Assembly (NCBI RefSeq): GCF_001896205.1
Contig: NZ_MPNU01000001.1
Span: 1,740,318-1,804,317, forward strand
Length of the DNA: 64,000 nt
DNA from: Edwardsiella piscicida
Lineage (GTDB): Bacteria; Pseudomonadota; Gammaproteobacteria; Enterobacterales; Enterobacteriaceae
Direction of reading: 5' to 3'
Made by a program: the position numbers and the translations under genes. The notes beneath the pieces are model-generated. The model made no database searches, had not been told where the DNA came from, and worked only from the letters and a program-made list of their open reading frames with translations. Shown piece by piece: positions 39,485 to 49,316 of the stretch (position 1 is its first letter; each line of letters begins with the position of its first letter).

Positions 39485-39561
39485 TGGTGCGTCCGAGTAG
39501 ACTCGAACTACCGACCCCCACCATGTCAAGGTGGTGCTCTAACCAACTGAGCTACGGACGC
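39485..39561 (-). tRNA. tRNA-Val (anticodon GAC), second copy
   Basis: Sequence identical to the copies on either side; 77 bases with encoded CCA. Spacers of 20 bases separate the copies. E. coli has a tandem pair of the same tRNA (valV, valW) near mdtK; this genome has three. Confidence 0.96.
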
Positions 39562-39581
39562 ATTAGGCGCATACTTTGAAA

Positions 39582-39658
39582 TGGTGCGTCCGAGTAGACT
39601 CGAACTACCGACCCCCACCATGTCAAGGTGGTGCTCTAACCAACTGAGCTACGGACGC
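39582..39658 (-). tRNA. tRNA-Val (anticodon GAC), first copy
   Basis: The promoter-proximal copy of the three tandem tRNA-Val(GAC) genes, 77 bases with encoded CCA and anticodon loop TTGACAT. Read on the minus strand from the promoter at 39692-39720. Confidence 0.96.
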
Positions 39659-39691
39659 ATCCGGTGTCGTCGTGGCTGACGACGGGGACGA

Positions 39692-39720
39692 ATATTAGCG
39701 GCACATGGCCGAGCTGGCAA
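39692..39720 (-). promoter_or_regulatory. Promoter of the tRNA-Val operon
   Basis: On the minus strand TTGCCA (39715-39720) and TAATAT (39692-39697) are 17 bases apart. A GC-rich stretch (CGTCCCCGTCG) follows the -10, the kind of discriminator seen in stringently controlled tRNA promoters. Confidence 0.85.
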
Positions 39721-39828
39721 GGGGGGATTATCACTTTTTTCCTAGAAATTCACACGATTGCTGGCAGAGTGCGCAGCGCGGTGAAAAAAGCGGCGCCGCA
39801 GCGCCGCTCCAGCGGGTATTTTCCGCGC

Positions 39829-41202
39829 TTAGCGTGCGGCGCGCTGTAGGATCCAGCTTTCCGGCTGGCGCTGTAGCCAGCGGATGCGCAGCGCCATCAT
39901 GATGGCCGCGGAGGTCAGACCGATGATAAAGCCGATCCAGAAGCCGCTCGGCCCCATGGCCGGGGTGATCCGGTTGGTCAGCGCCAGCAGATACCCGATC
40001 GGCAGCCCCAGTAGCCAGTAGGCGACAAAGGTAATGAAGAAGATCGAGCGGGTATCCTTATAGCCACGCAGCACGCCGCTGCCGATCACCTGCACGGAGT
40101 CAGAGATTTGGTACAGCGCCGCCAGCAGCATCAGGTGGGTCGCCATGGCGAGCACCTGTACATCGTCGTTATACAGCAGGGCGATAGGCTTGCGCAGGAC
40201 GATGGTAAAAATGGCGGTGCAGGCGGCCATCGCCATTCCCACCGCGATCGCGGTGCGCGCCGAGACGCGGGCGCTCTCCGTCGAGCCTTGCCCCAGGCGA
40301 TAGCCGACGCGGATGGTGGCCGCGACGCCCAGCGACATGGGCAGCACAAACATCAGCGAGCTGAAGTTCAGCGCGATCTGATGCCCGGCGACCGCCACGA
40401 TCCCCAGCGGAGAGACCAGCAGGGCGACCACGGCGAACAGGGTGACCTCGAAAAACAGCGCCAGGGCGATCGGCATCCCGATAGCGATCAGACGACGGAG
40501 CGTGGCCCAGTCGGCCGCCTCAAACGCGCGGGGGCGACGGACATCCTTCAGCGATGGCGCCCGGGCGACGTAGCTGCGCATCAGCAGATACATGATCCAG
40601 TAGACGCTGGCGGTAGCGACGCCGCAGCCGACGCCGCCCAGCGCCGGGGCGCCGAATTTACCGTAGATAAAAATGTAGTTGATCGGAATGTTGATCAGGA
40701 GGCCGGCAAAGCCGATGACCATCCCCGGCTTGGTCTTGCTCAGCCCTTCACACAGCCCGCGCAGCACCTGGAAACAGAGATACCCCGGCGCTCCCCACAT
40801 AATCGCGTGCAGATAGCCGATAGCCTTGTCGGCCAGCAGCGGATCGATATTATCCATCATGTTGATGATGTGTCCGGCATTATACAGGACGGCGATGATC
40901 AGCACGGAAAGCCCGGCCACCAGCCAGAAGCCCTGATTGACCTGGTGGGGGATGCTGGGCCGTTTACCTGCGCCGTTGAGCTGGGCGATGACCGGCGTCA
41001 GGGCCAGCAGCAGGCCGTGGCCAAATAGGATGGTCGGCAGCCAGATAGAGGTGCCGACGGCCACCGCGGCCATATCGGTAGCGCTGACGCTCCCGGCCAT
41101 GATGGTATCGACAAAGCCCATTGCCGTTTGGGCAATCTGGGCAATGATAACGGGAATAGCCAACGCCAATAAACTACGCGCTTCGCGCCAATACTTCTGC
41201 AC
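39829..41202 (-). CDS. mdtK: MATE-family multidrug efflux pump MdtK
   Basis: A 457-residue, twelve-helix Na+/H+-coupled efflux protein of the MATE family, the same length as E. coli MdtK (NorM). Conserved blocks: [20 protein letters not shown] (split), [30 protein letters not shown] and [15 protein letters not shown]. It exports fluoroquinolones and cationic dyes in E. coli. The start is GTG at 41200-41202, giving [15 protein letters not shown], with AAAGGTG seven bases upstream; a longer frame is open but unsupported. Divergent from ribE. Confidence 0.94.
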   Translation of the reverse strand: MQKYWREARSLLALAIPVIIAQIAQTAMGFVDTIMAGSVSATDMAAVAVGTSIWLPTILFGHGLLLALTPVIAQLNGAGKRPSIPHQVNQGFWLVAGLSVLIIAVLYNAGHIINMMDNIDPLLADKAIGYLHAIMWGAPGYLCFQVLRGLCEGLSKTKPGMVIGFAGLLINIPINYIFIYGKFGAPALGGVGCGVATASVYWIMYLLMRSYVARAPSLKDVRRPRAFEAADWATLRRLIAIGMPIALALFFEVTLFAVVALLVSPLGIVAVAGHQIALNFSSLMFVLPMSLGVAATIRVGYRLGQGSTESARVSARTAIAVGMAMAACTAIFTIVLRKPIALLYNDDVQVLAMATHLMLLAALYQISDSVQVIGSGVLRGYKDTRSIFFITFVAYWLLGLPIGYLLALTNRITPAMGPSGFWIGFIIGLTSAAIMMALRIRWLQRQPESWILQRAAR

Positions 41203-41462
41203 GGATACACCTTTATGGTTTTTGTGACACAAAATAGGGATGCGCCTATCCCCACGGCACACCATGGTGGGTCGCTTACGAGTAAGGGGGACGAACGGGT
41301 GATTCTACCGACTTGTTCGCGATATGGAAATATGCACAGGTAGAATGTTGAGCCAGGTGCGCGTATAAGGGGGTTTTATAGCGTAATACTTTGGTTTACG
41401 AGTGATTTAGGGCAAACTCATAGACAGTAATCCTAACCGAATATCTCATAGAGGAAGGCATT

Positions 41463-42098
41463 ATGTTTACCGGTATTGTTCAGGGCACCGCGCCGGTGGT
41501 GGCGATCGATGAAAAACCCAATTTCCGTACCCACGTAGTACAGCTGCCGCCGGAGATGCTGCCGGGATTGGCGCTGGGCGCCTCGGTGGCCAATAACGGC
41601 GTGTGCCTGACCGTCACCGGGATTGAAGGCGATCGGGTCAGTTTCGACCTGATGAAAGAGACGCTGCGGGTGACGAATCTGGGAAGCCTGCGGGTGGGCG
41701 ATCGGGTCAACCTGGAGCGGGCGGCCAAGTTTAATGATGAGATCGGCGGCCATTTGATGTCCGGTCATGTGATGGGTATGGCGGAGATCGTCAAAATCCT
41801 CAGCTCAGAGCACAATCGCCAGATTTGGTTCCGTATCAGCGATAGCGAGATGATGAAATATGTGCTGCATAAGGGGTTTATCGGCATCGACGGCATCAGC
41901 TTGACCCTGGGTGAGGTGAGCAAGAACCGCTTCTGCGTACACCTGATCCCGGAGACCCTGCAGCGCACCACGCTGGGAGAGAAGCGCCTGGGCGATTGGG
42001 TGAACATCGAGATCGATCCGCAGACGCAGGCGGTCGTCGATACCGTTGAGCGGGTGTTGGCCGGCCGCGCCGCCGTTGACGGCGCGCAGCCAGCCTAA
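41463..42098 (+). CDS. ribE: Riboflavin synthase alpha chain
   Basis: A 211-residue enzyme made of two similar lumazine-binding barrels (1-~97 and 98-~195). MFTGIVQG is the N-terminal signature; each repeat has a GxSLT-type motif ([11 protein letters not shown] in the first, [12 protein letters not shown] in the second), and the second GHVMG. It dismutates two 6,7-dimethyl-8-ribityllumazines to riboflavin. GAGGAAGGCATT gives the ribosome site. No FMN riboswitch is visible upstream. Confidence 0.96.
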   Translation: MFTGIVQGTAPVVAIDEKPNFRTHVVQLPPEMLPGLALGASVANNGVCLTVTGIEGDRVSFDLMKETLRVTNLGSLRVGDRVNLERAAKFNDEIGGHLMSGHVMGMAEIVKILSSEHNRQIWFRISDSEMMKYVLHKGFIGIDGISLTLGEVSKNRFCVHLIPETLQRTTLGEKRLGDWVNIEIDPQTQAVVDTVERVLAGRAAVDGAQPA

Positions 42099-42115
42099 TG
42101 TTTGCGGGCTAGCGC

Positions 42116-43495
42116 TTAGCGCTCTGCGTGGGCGAGCCCGCGGGTGCGCATCATGCTGACAACCGCGGCCAGCGCGGCGCAGGCGGCGCCCAGCAGCAGG
42201 GCGCCGTGGGTTCCCCCGTCATCCCCCAGCCAGTTAAACATCAGCGCGACCAGCGCGGCACCCAAGGTTTGGCCAAACAGGCGGGCGGTGCCCAGCATGC
42301 CGCTGGCGCCCCCGCTGCGCTGACGCGGCGCCGCGGCGATCATGGTGTGGTTGTTTGGTGATTGAAACAGGCCAAAGCCGGCGCCGCACAGCGCCATACG
42401 CCAGATAATTGCCGCACTGTCCGGCTGGGCCGGCAGCAGCGCTAGCGCCAGCAGACCCACGCCGGTGAGCGCCATACCCATGCAGCCCAGCAGACCCGCA
42501 TTGAATCGCTCAACCAGGCGTCCCGCGAGGGGGGCCATCACCATGGTGGCCAGCGGCCAGGGCGTCAGCAGCAGGCCGGTCGCCACCTCGCCATACCCCA
42601 GCGTACGCTGTAGAAAGAACGGCAGTGAGACCAGCGCCAGCATTTGCGCGCAGAAGGAGCAGATGGAGGTGGCGATGGAGAGGGCAAAAATGGGAATGCG
42701 CATCAGATCGATCGGCAGCAGCGGCTGCGGCTGGCGACGTTCGCGCCGGATCAGCAGCGTCGCGCTGCACAGCAGGGCGGCCAGCTCCAGCCACAGCAGC
42801 GCGGGAGACTGATGCTGCGCCAGCCCGCTGATCAGGGAGAGCAGCAGGCCGAAGGTCAGGGCGTTGAGCAGGGCGCTCTGGCGATCGAAGGGAGGGCGAG
42901 CCGCGGCAGGCGGATTGCGTGGCAGCGTGCGTCGGCCAATCAGCCAGGCAGCCAGGCCGAAGGGGATATTGATGGCAAACAGCCACGGCCAGTCGCCCAG
43001 GGCCAGCACGGCGGCGGCGATCGTCGGGCCGGCGGCGGAGGAGACGGCGACCACCAGTGCGTTTAATCCCATGCCGCGTCCCAGCTGATGCTGGGGATAG
43101 ATCAGGCGTATCAGGGCGGTATTGACGCTCATCAGCGCGGCGGCGGCAAACCCCTGCAGCACCCGGGAGAGGGTCAGGGTCAGCAGGGAGTCGGAGAGGG
43201 CGCAGGTCAGTGAGGTCAGACTGAACAGCAGGCAGCCGCTGAGAAAGATGCGCCGATAGCCAATGCGTTCGCCCAGGGCCGCCAGCGAAAGGAGTGACAC
43301 TGTCACTGCAAGCTGGTACGCGTTGACGATCCAGATGGCATCCGCCGCGCTGGCGTGCAGATCGCGGGCGATGCTCGGCAGCGCGACGTTAGCGATAGCG
43401 CCATCCAGCACGGCAATGGCGATACCCAGCGCGATGGCCAGCATGGCGCTGTAGCGCTGACGCAGCGGCAGCCCGTCACTGAGGCTTGGAGTCAT
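42116..43495 (-). CDS. yebQ: MFS drug:H+ antiporter, DHA2 type (YebQ)
   Basis: A 459-residue major facilitator with about 14 hydrophobic helices. The DHA2 start motif IAVLDGAIANVALPSIARDL, the GERIGYRRIF loop (motif A) and motif C-like stretch AVSSAAGPTIAAAVL are present. E. coli yebQ is the uncharacterised neighbour of kdgR; the same divergent pair occurs here. The substrate is unknown. Confidence 0.87.
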   Translation of the reverse strand: MTPSLSDGLPLRQRYSAMLAIALGIAIAVLDGAIANVALPSIARDLHASAADAIWIVNAYQLAVTVSLLSLAALGERIGYRRIFLSGCLLFSLTSLTCALSDSLLTLTLSRVLQGFAAAALMSVNTALIRLIYPQHQLGRGMGLNALVVAVSSAAGPTIAAAVLALGDWPWLFAINIPFGLAAWLIGRRTLPRNPPAAARPPFDRQSALLNALTFGLLLSLISGLAQHQSPALLWLELAALLCSATLLIRRERRQPQPLLPIDLMRIPIFALSIATSICSFCAQMLALVSLPFFLQRTLGYGEVATGLLLTPWPLATMVMAPLAGRLVERFNAGLLGCMGMALTGVGLLALALLPAQPDSAAIIWRMALCGAGFGLFQSPNNHTMIAAAPRQRSGGASGMLGTARLFGQTLGAALVALMFNWLGDDGGTHGALLLGAACAALAAVVSMMRTRGLAHAER

Positions 43496-43685
43496 AGCGA
43501 GCGTTTCCGTGGATACAGTCGGTTTTTATGATGGATCTCACTGTGCGCGCAAAAGTACGCGCTGGCAATCTTTGCATCGCCTTGATTGTCACGCGGTTGC
43601 AGCGACGTATCCGACTGTTATTCGGGGAGTGTTCCTACTATACTGAAACAGAGGTTCGTTTTTTTGATAAGGGTAACCCGACTCC

Positions 43686-44474
43686 ATGACAACAGAAATA
43701 GATAAACAGCCCGACGCCGTTTCCTCTGTCCTTAAAGTTTTTGGCATTCTGCAGGCGCTGAGCGAGGAGCGCGAAATCGGTATCACTGAGCTCTCCCAGC
43801 GCGTGCTGATGTCCAAGAGCACCGTCTACCGTTTTCTGCAGACCATGAAGTCGCTGGGCTATGTGGCGCAGGACAGCGGGACTGAAAAGTATACCCTGAC
43901 GCTGAAGCTGTTCGAGCTGGGGGCCCACGCGCTACAAAACGTGGATCTGATCCGCCTGGCAGACATTGAAATGCGTGAGCTGTCGCGTCTGACGAAAGAG
44001 ACTATCCACCTGGGGGCGCTGGACGAAGACGGCATCGTGTATATCCACAAGATTGACTCGATGTACAACCTGCGCATGTATTCCCGCATCGGACGTCGCA
44101 ATCCGCTGCACAGCACCGCCATCGGCAAGGTGCTGCTGGCCTGGCGCGATCGCGCCGAGGTCGAGGCGCTGGTCAGCCAGATTGAATTTACCCGCAGCAC
44201 CCCGCGTACCATCGCCGACGCCGCGCAGCTGATGCAGGCGCTGGAGCAGGTACGCGCCCAGGGCTATGGCGAAGACAACGAAGAGCAGGAGGAGGGACTA
44301 CGCTGCATCGCCGTGCCGGTATTCGATCGCTTTGGCGTGGTCGTGGCGGGGTTAAGCATTTCGTTCCCGACGCTGCGCTTTTCAGAGGCGGCGAAACAGG
44401 AGTACGTGGCGATGCTGCACAGCGCAGCGCGGCGGATCTCGGAACAGATGGGCTGTCACGACTATCCGTTCTGA
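43686..44474 (+). CDS. kdgR: Transcriptional regulator KdgR (pectin degradation repressor)
   Basis: A 262-residue IclR-family repressor. The winged helix is near residues 14-70 (ITELSQRVLMSKSTVYRFLQT); the effector domain has HLGALDEDGIVYIHKID and GEDNEEQEEGLRCIAVPVFD. It senses 2-keto-3-deoxygluconate in pectinolytic relatives. Sequence is very close to E. coli KdgR. Divergent from yebQ with a 190-base gap. Confidence 0.95.
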   Translation: MTTEIDKQPDAVSSVLKVFGILQALSEEREIGITELSQRVLMSKSTVYRFLQTMKSLGYVAQDSGTEKYTLTLKLFELGAHALQNVDLIRLADIEMRELSRLTKETIHLGALDEDGIVYIHKIDSMYNLRMYSRIGRRNPLHSTAIGKVLLAWRDRAEVEALVSQIEFTRSTPRTIADAAQLMQALEQVRAQGYGEDNEEQEEGLRCIAVPVFDRFGVVVAGLSISFPTLRFSEAAKQEYVAMLHSAARRISEQMGCHDYPF

Positions 44475-44520
44475 TCGCGCCGACATCCGGCGCCCCGCGC
44501 GTCAGCGGAGCATCGAAAGC

Positions 44521-44541
44521 GCGGGGGCCGATGGCCCCCGC
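44521..44541. terminator. Hairpin between convergent kdgR and tcyP
   Basis: GCGGGGGCC-GAT-GGCCCCCGC is a perfect 9-bp stem between two converging genes. No T-run is present, so it may act as a bidirectional pause or Rho-aided terminator. Confidence 0.5.
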
Positions 44542-44569
44542 TGTCGTATGGTCACGGGTGGGATGGGGG

Positions 44570-45961
44570 TCAGTGGCGGGAGAGGTCGGCCTCCTCCGGC
44601 GCGTCAAAGATCCGGCGGTTGGTCTGGCGTAGCAGCTGGCTGGTAACGGCGCCGGCGGTCATGGCGCCGTTGACGTTGAGGGCGGTTCGCCCCATATCGA
44701 TCAGCGGTTCAACGGAGATCAGCAGCGCAACCAGCGTGACCGGCAGCCCCATCGCCGGCAGAACGATCAGCGCGGCAAAAGTCGCACCTCCGCCCACGCC
44801 GGCGACCCCGGCAGAGCTGATGGTAACCACCCCGACCAGCGTGGCGATCCAGATCGGGTCAAATGGGTTGATCCCGACGGTGGGGGCGACCATCACCGCC
44901 AACATGGCGGGGTAGAGCCCGGCGCAGCCGTTCTGGCCAATAGTGGCGCCGAACGAGGCGGAGAAGCTGGCGATGGCGTCGGGAATGCCGATGCGGCGCG
45001 TCTGCGCCTCGACGTTGAGCGGAATACTGGCGGCGCTGGAGCGGCTGGTAAAGGCAAAGGTCAGTACCGGCCACACCTTGCGGAAAAAGCGCAGCGGGTT
45101 AATCCCGACCAGCGAGAGGATCAGCGCGTGGACCGCGAACATGATCGCCAGCCCCAGGTAGGAGGCGACGACAAAGCCGCCCAGCTTAATGATATCCTGC
45201 AGGTTAGAGCTGGCGACGACTTTGGTCATCAGCGCCAGCACCCCGTAAGGCGTTAGCTTCATCACCTGACGCACCAGCTTCATCACCAGCGCCTGCAGGG
45301 TATCGATGCCCTGTACGACCCGCGGGCCCCGTTCGGCGTCGTCTTTGAGCAGCTGCAGCGCCGCACAGCCGAGAATGGCGGCAAAGATCACCACGCTGAT
45401 GATCGAGGTGGGATTGGCGCCGGTCAGCTCCGCAAAGGGGTTTTTCGGAATAAAGGAGAGGATCAGCTGCGGCACCGTTAGATCGGCGACCTTACCGGCA
45501 TAGCTGCCCTGGATCACCTGCAGTCGGGCACTCTCCTGGCCCCCTTGAACCAGTCCGTCGGCGGTCAGGCCGAACAGGTCGGTCACGCCAACGCCAACCA
45601 GCGCGGCGATCAGGGTCGTCAACAGCAGGGTACCGATGGCCAGCAGGCTGATCTTGCCCAGCGACGCGGCATTGTGGAGCTTCACCACGGCGCTGAGGAT
45701 CGAGACGAAAACCAGCGGCATCACGATCATTTGCAGCAGTTGAACATAGCCGTTACCGACGATATTGAACCACGCGATCGAGTGTTTCAGCACCGGGCTG
45801 TCGGCGCCATAGATCAGCTGCAGCGCCAGGCCGAACAGTACCCCGATAACCAACCCCACCAAGACCTTTTTCGACAGACTCCAGCGAGTGTGGCGCGAGC
45901 GAGCCAGCAGCAGTAGCAGGGCGACAAACGCAATAACGTTGCCAATAAGCGGTAGATTCAT
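44570..45961 (-). CDS. tcyP: L-cystine/cation symporter TcyP (YdjN)
   Basis: A 463-residue member of the dicarboxylate/amino acid:cation symporter family, exactly the length of E. coli TcyP. Family motifs are [15 protein letters not shown], the re-entrant-loop [13 protein letters not shown] and [15 protein letters not shown], and the end motif [13 protein letters not shown]. It takes up cystine with a cation. CysB activates it in E. coli; cysB is in this window too. Confidence 0.94.
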   Translation of the reverse strand: MNLPLIGNVIAFVALLLLLARSRHTRWSLSKKVLVGLVIGVLFGLALQLIYGADSPVLKHSIAWFNIVGNGYVQLLQMIVMPLVFVSILSAVVKLHNAASLGKISLLAIGTLLLTTLIAALVGVGVTDLFGLTADGLVQGGQESARLQVIQGSYAGKVADLTVPQLILSFIPKNPFAELTGANPTSIISVVIFAAILGCAALQLLKDDAERGPRVVQGIDTLQALVMKLVRQVMKLTPYGVLALMTKVVASSNLQDIIKLGGFVVASYLGLAIMFAVHALILSLVGINPLRFFRKVWPVLTFAFTSRSSAASIPLNVEAQTRRIGIPDAIASFSASFGATIGQNGCAGLYPAMLAVMVAPTVGINPFDPIWIATLVGVVTISSAGVAGVGGGATFAALIVLPAMGLPVTLVALLISVEPLIDMGRTALNVNGAMTAGAVTSQLLRQTNRRIFDAPEEADLSRH

Positions 45962-46218
45962 CCCAAAATCCTCTTCAGTCTCGGGGCATCCTCCCCCGGC
46001 GCCGTGGCGCGCCAGCGGTAAAGGGCTGACCCGTGATGGTCATTGTTATGGGCGACAACCTGCGATGCCGCCATTATGCGCGACAGAATATCAGGACTCT
46101 GACGTCCTGATTTAGAATCAAATGGAATTAAATATAACAATATTTTCGGAATATTCTGCAGCGCGCCGCGCGCAGTGTGACGGTGCGCGTGCTGCGGTTT
46201 ACGTCGGGGCGGCTGGCG

Positions 46219-46764
46219 TTACCAATAGGTGGAGTGATGGCGCAGCCATTCCATCAGCGGCATCAGGCTGCCTTGCCAGTAGAGAGAGAACCCCACCAGC
46301 GCCAGACACAGCACCCGTTCGAGCTGGTTGCCCTGGCGGGTGACCAGCAGCGGCAGGCGAAATCGCCAGCGGATCGGCCACAGCAGCGGCACGCCGGCCG
46401 GGGTGAGCATGTCGGCCAGCAGGTGGCTGAGATAGCCGATGATCATGGCCTGCAGGGCGTCAGCCGGGATCCCCCAGGCGTCGCTGGGCCATTCATTGTT
46501 GAGCAGGTAAAGCGCGCCGGCGACGGCCAGCAGGCTGTGGGTGAATCCCCGGTGCCCGAACGCTCGGGCTATCGGCGCGGAAATCCAGCGCAGACGCTGG
46601 CCGAGCAGTGAGCGGGGATGGTCGATGTCCGGTAGCAGGCTGGTCAGCAGGGCGCCTGGGATCATATGCCACCAGTCGCCGTGCGCCAGTACCGGCGTCA
46701 GCTCGGCCTTTTTCGCCATGATAATGCAGGCGACAGAAAAGAGAAGGTGGCCTTCCGCCGTCAT
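46219..46764 (-). CDS. ydjM: YdjM, SOS-induced membrane-bound metal-dependent hydrolase
   Basis: A 181-residue inner-membrane protein of the YdjM/DUF457 family: LLPDIDHPRSLLGQRL, the metal-binding GHRGFTHSLLA and GYLSHLLADMLTPAGVPLLWP. Related proteins (phospholipase-like) may act on lipids, but no reaction is proven for YdjM. Two LexA-type boxes precede it, as in E. coli, so it should be induced by DNA damage. Confidence 0.93.
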   Translation of the reverse strand: MTAEGHLLFSVACIIMAKKAELTPVLAHGDWWHMIPGALLTSLLPDIDHPRSLLGQRLRWISAPIARAFGHRGFTHSLLAVAGALYLLNNEWPSDAWGIPADALQAMIIGYLSHLLADMLTPAGVPLLWPIRWRFRLPLLVTRQGNQLERVLCLALVGFSLYWQGSLMPLMEWLRHHSTYW

Positions 46765-46784
46765 GATAGTGCCTAATCTGAATA

Positions 46785-46800
46785 CTGTGGATTTATCCAG
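46785..46800 (-). promoter_or_regulatory. LexA box 1 of ydjM (one mismatch) next to the -10
   Basis: CTGTGGATTTATCCAG matches CTGT-N8-ACAG with one mismatch. It abuts TATAAT (minus strand, 46801-46806), so a repressor here would cover the transcription start of ydjM. Confidence 0.7.
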
Positions 46801-46855
46801 ATTATATCAGTCAGACAATTCTGCAATAGGTGACAGCGTCACCCTCGCGCGTTTG

Positions 46856-46871
46856 CTGTATAAATATACAG
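46856..46871 (-). promoter_or_regulatory. LexA box 2 of ydjM (perfect)
   Basis: CTGTATAAATATACAG is a perfect palindromic SOS box (CTGT-N8-ACAG with an AT-only core). It lies about 90 bases upstream of the ydjM start and directly beside the hxpB terminator hairpin. Confidence 0.9.
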
Positions 46872-46873
46872 AA

Positions 46874-46908
46874 ACGGGGCCTTTCTGTGCGGTTCTGTAC
46901 GGCCCCGT
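46874..46908 (-). terminator. hxpB terminator
   Basis: On the minus strand ACGGGGCC and GGCCCCGT form an 8-bp stem with a 19-base loop, followed by TTTC, 14 bases after the hxpB stop. The short T-run runs into the LexA box. Confidence 0.6.
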
Positions 46909-46921
46909 GCCGCGCGGGGGG

Positions 46922-47581
46922 TTAGGGCTGCAGATCGCGCCCTGTCAGCTGGGTCAGCGAGGCCAGCTTCACGTCGGCGAGCGCCCAGCGCGGATCGTCA
47001 AAACAGGCGGCGGCGGGGACGACGATGGAGCGCATGCGCGCAGCCTTGGTGGCGATCATGCCATTAAAGGAGTCCTCTAGGGTCACGCAGTCCAGCGGAT
47101 CGCTGCCCAGCGCCTGCGCCGCGCGCAGGTAGACCTCGGGATGCGGCTTACTGTACGGCAGGTGTTCGGCCGAGGTCAGATGGTCGAAGTACGCCTCCAG
47201 CTGGAACATGGAGAGCACCTCCCGCAGCATTGCGAGGGGGGAGGCCGAGGCTAACCCGATGCGCAGATCCTGAGCGCGACACAGCTGCAGCGCGCTGACG
47301 ACGCCCGGCAGCAGCGGACGGGTCTCCCGCACCAGCTCCAGCACCCGATCGAGAATGCGCTGGCAGACCACCTGCTGGCTGGGACCTTGCCAAGGCTGGC
47401 GCAGATACCATATCCGCACGACCTGGTCGATGCGCAGCCCCAGGGTTTCCGGTACATCGTCATGTACGTTCAGCCCTAGCTGACTGAACACCTCCAGCTC
47501 ACCGCGCAGCCACAGCGGTTCTGAATCGATCAATAGTCCATCCATGTCGAAAATGGCGCTGGTAATACGTCCGGTACTCAT
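46922..47581 (-). CDS. hxpB: HAD-type hexitol/2-deoxyglucose-6-phosphatase (YniC)
   Basis: A 219-residue haloacid dehalogenase-like phosphatase. The nucleophile is Asp12 with Asp14 as acid/base in IFDMDGLLIDSEP; motif II is LASASP, the lysine is in KPHPEVYL, and motif III is VTLEDSFNGM. E. coli YniC removes phosphate from hexitol phosphates and 2-deoxyglucose 6-phosphate. The ATG at 47579-47581 follows GGAGCCCTC; the longer upstream frame is antisense read-through of yniB. Divergent from yniB. Confidence 0.95.
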   Translation of the reverse strand: MSTGRITSAIFDMDGLLIDSEPLWLRGELEVFSQLGLNVHDDVPETLGLRIDQVVRIWYLRQPWQGPSQQVVCQRILDRVLELVRETRPLLPGVVSALQLCRAQDLRIGLASASPLAMLREVLSMFQLEAYFDHLTSAEHLPYSKPHPEVYLRAAQALGSDPLDCVTLEDSFNGMIATKAARMRSIVVPAAACFDDPRWALADVKLASLTQLTGRDLQP

Positions 47582-47770
47582 GAGGGCTCCTTGCGGTGAC
47601 AGACAGAAAGTCAGGACGGTTACTGTATCATTCACTATGCTTTTGTTTAAGCAGATGATGTGGCGGGAATGGTAATGTCCATATCGCGCAGGGGATGGAT
47701 TGCGTCGCCGGACGCGGGCACGTAGACTGCGCACGTTTATTGAGAATTCGCAGAGTGTTAAGGGGAGTTT

Positions 47771-48316
47771 ATGACCTATCAACAGGCCGGCTGGGTGGCG
47801 GTCGCCAAGCGTGTTTTGGGCTGGATAGTGTTCATTCCCGCGTTGCTGTCGACGCTGATTTCGCTGCTGGGCTTTCTGTACCAGCACAGTGAAAAGCAGC
47901 AGGGTATCAATGCGGTAATGTTGGATTTTATGCATGTCATGATCGACATGGTGCGTTTTAATACGACGTTTTTGGATTTTTTCTGGCAGCACTCGCCGTT
48001 GCCGCGCTGGGACGCGGGGCTGAGCGGCGCCAATCTGCTGTTTTTAGTGATTTACTGGATGATTTTTGTCGGTATGGCGCTGTGCACCTCCGGCGCGCGC
48101 ATGGGGCGCCAGGTTCGCCATATCCGCGAGGGGCTGGAGGATCACCTGATCCTCGAACGGGCCAAAGGGGAGACGGGGCAGACCCGCGCCCAGCTGGAGC
48201 AGCGCATCGTGATCCCGCGTCATACCATTCTGCTGCAGATCTTTCCGCTCTACCTGCTGCCGCTGATTGTTCTGGCGCTCGGCTATCTGGCGCTGCATCT
48301 GCTGGGGATGGTATAG
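47771..48316 (+). CDS. yniB: YniB inner-membrane protein
   Basis: A 181-residue membrane protein matching E. coli YniB (178): VLGWIVFIPALLSTLISLLGF helix near residue 15, INAVMLDFMHVMIDM, and a C-terminal helix. Function unknown. AAGGGGAGTTT precedes the ATG. Convergent with yniA. Confidence 0.92.
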   Translation: MTYQQAGWVAVAKRVLGWIVFIPALLSTLISLLGFLYQHSEKQQGINAVMLDFMHVMIDMVRFNTTFLDFFWQHSPLPRWDAGLSGANLLFLVIYWMIFVGMALCTSGARMGRQVRHIREGLEDHLILERAKGETGQTRAQLEQRIVIPRHTILLQIFPLYLLPLIVLALGYLALHLLGMV

Positions 48317-48357
48317 CCCGATCGCGCCCGGCGTTGACCGGGCGCGTCGGTGGGATG

Positions 48358-49230
48358 CTATGCCGGCGTCTCGTGTCCCAGTGCCTCGATCGCTTTTTCA
48401 GTCTGCGCTAGGTGCGATCCGCCGTACAGGTTGCACTGATTCAGCCGATGGTAGAGCTGATAGAGCGGCTGGCGGGCGATAAAGTCGGCGGGCAGCGGCC
48501 AGACGCTCTGGTAGCCATCGTAAATCTGCGGCGGCAGCTGTGGCGAGAGCGGCAGCATCGCCAGATCGCATTCGCGGTCTCCCCAGTAGCAGGCGGGGTC
48601 AAACAGCACCGGTCCCTTCGCGCTGAGTCCCATGTTGTCCGGCCACAGATCGCCGTGCAGCAGCGACGGCTGCGGCTGGTGGTCCTGCAGGCGACGGCGC
48701 ACGCGTTCGACAATCTCATCGATATCGCCAAAGGTGATCCCTTTCTCGGCCGCCAGCTGCAGCTGCCATCCGATGCGCTGCTCGGCAAAAAAGGTGGCCC
48801 AGCGCCGCTGCCAGGCGTTGGGCTGGGGCGATGTCGCCAGCAGGTTATCCGTATCCAGGCCAAACTGTGGCTGTTCGCTCCAGCGGTGCAAGCGCGCCAG
48901 CTGCTGTCCCAGTAGGTAGGCATGGTGGGCATCGAGCGGGCGCACCGGCAGATACTCTAGCAGCAAAAAGCTGGCGTCGCGGGTACTGCCGACGCCGTAG
49001 ACCGCCGGCGTTTGCACCGTGCCGCTGCGCGCCAGCAGCGCCAGCTGGTCGGCCTCGGCCTGAAAGCTGTGCAGGACGTCGGGCGTATCGCATTTGACGA
49101 ACACGCTGCGCTCTCCGTCGCCGATCCGCCAGGCCCGGTGCACGGCCCCGCCGGGGAGCTCCTGACGCTCACGCAGTGTGAAGGTTTGGTTGAAATGGCT
49201 GGTTAACAGACGGCTTACGGCTTGCCACAT
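48358..49230 (-). CDS. yniA: Fructosamine kinase family protein YniA
   Basis: A 290-residue kinase-like protein of the ketosamine-3-kinase family (APH fold). Signatures are the nucleotide-binding LPGGAVHRAWRI, the catalytic loop LLHGDLWPDNMG and DPACYWGDRECDLAM. It may phosphorylate ketosamines on glycated proteins or small molecules for repair. Length equals family norm (286-290). Same neighbourhood as in E. coli. Confidence 0.94.
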   Translation of the reverse strand: MWQAVSRLLTSHFNQTFTLRERQELPGGAVHRAWRIGDGERSVFVKCDTPDVLHSFQAEADQLALLARSGTVQTPAVYGVGSTRDASFLLLEYLPVRPLDAHHAYLLGQQLARLHRWSEQPQFGLDTDNLLATSPQPNAWQRRWATFFAEQRIGWQLQLAAEKGITFGDIDEIVERVRRRLQDHQPQPSLLHGDLWPDNMGLSAKGPVLFDPACYWGDRECDLAMLPLSPQLPPQIYDGYQSVWPLPADFIARQPLYQLYHRLNQCNLYGGSHLAQTEKAIEALGHETPA

Positions 49231-49316
49231 GGTTTACTCCCTCGACGTGAGCAGAGAGACGATTGACCGCGCTAGCGAGCGGCGCGGCGCCAGGATAACC
49301 GGACGGTGTGGTGCGT

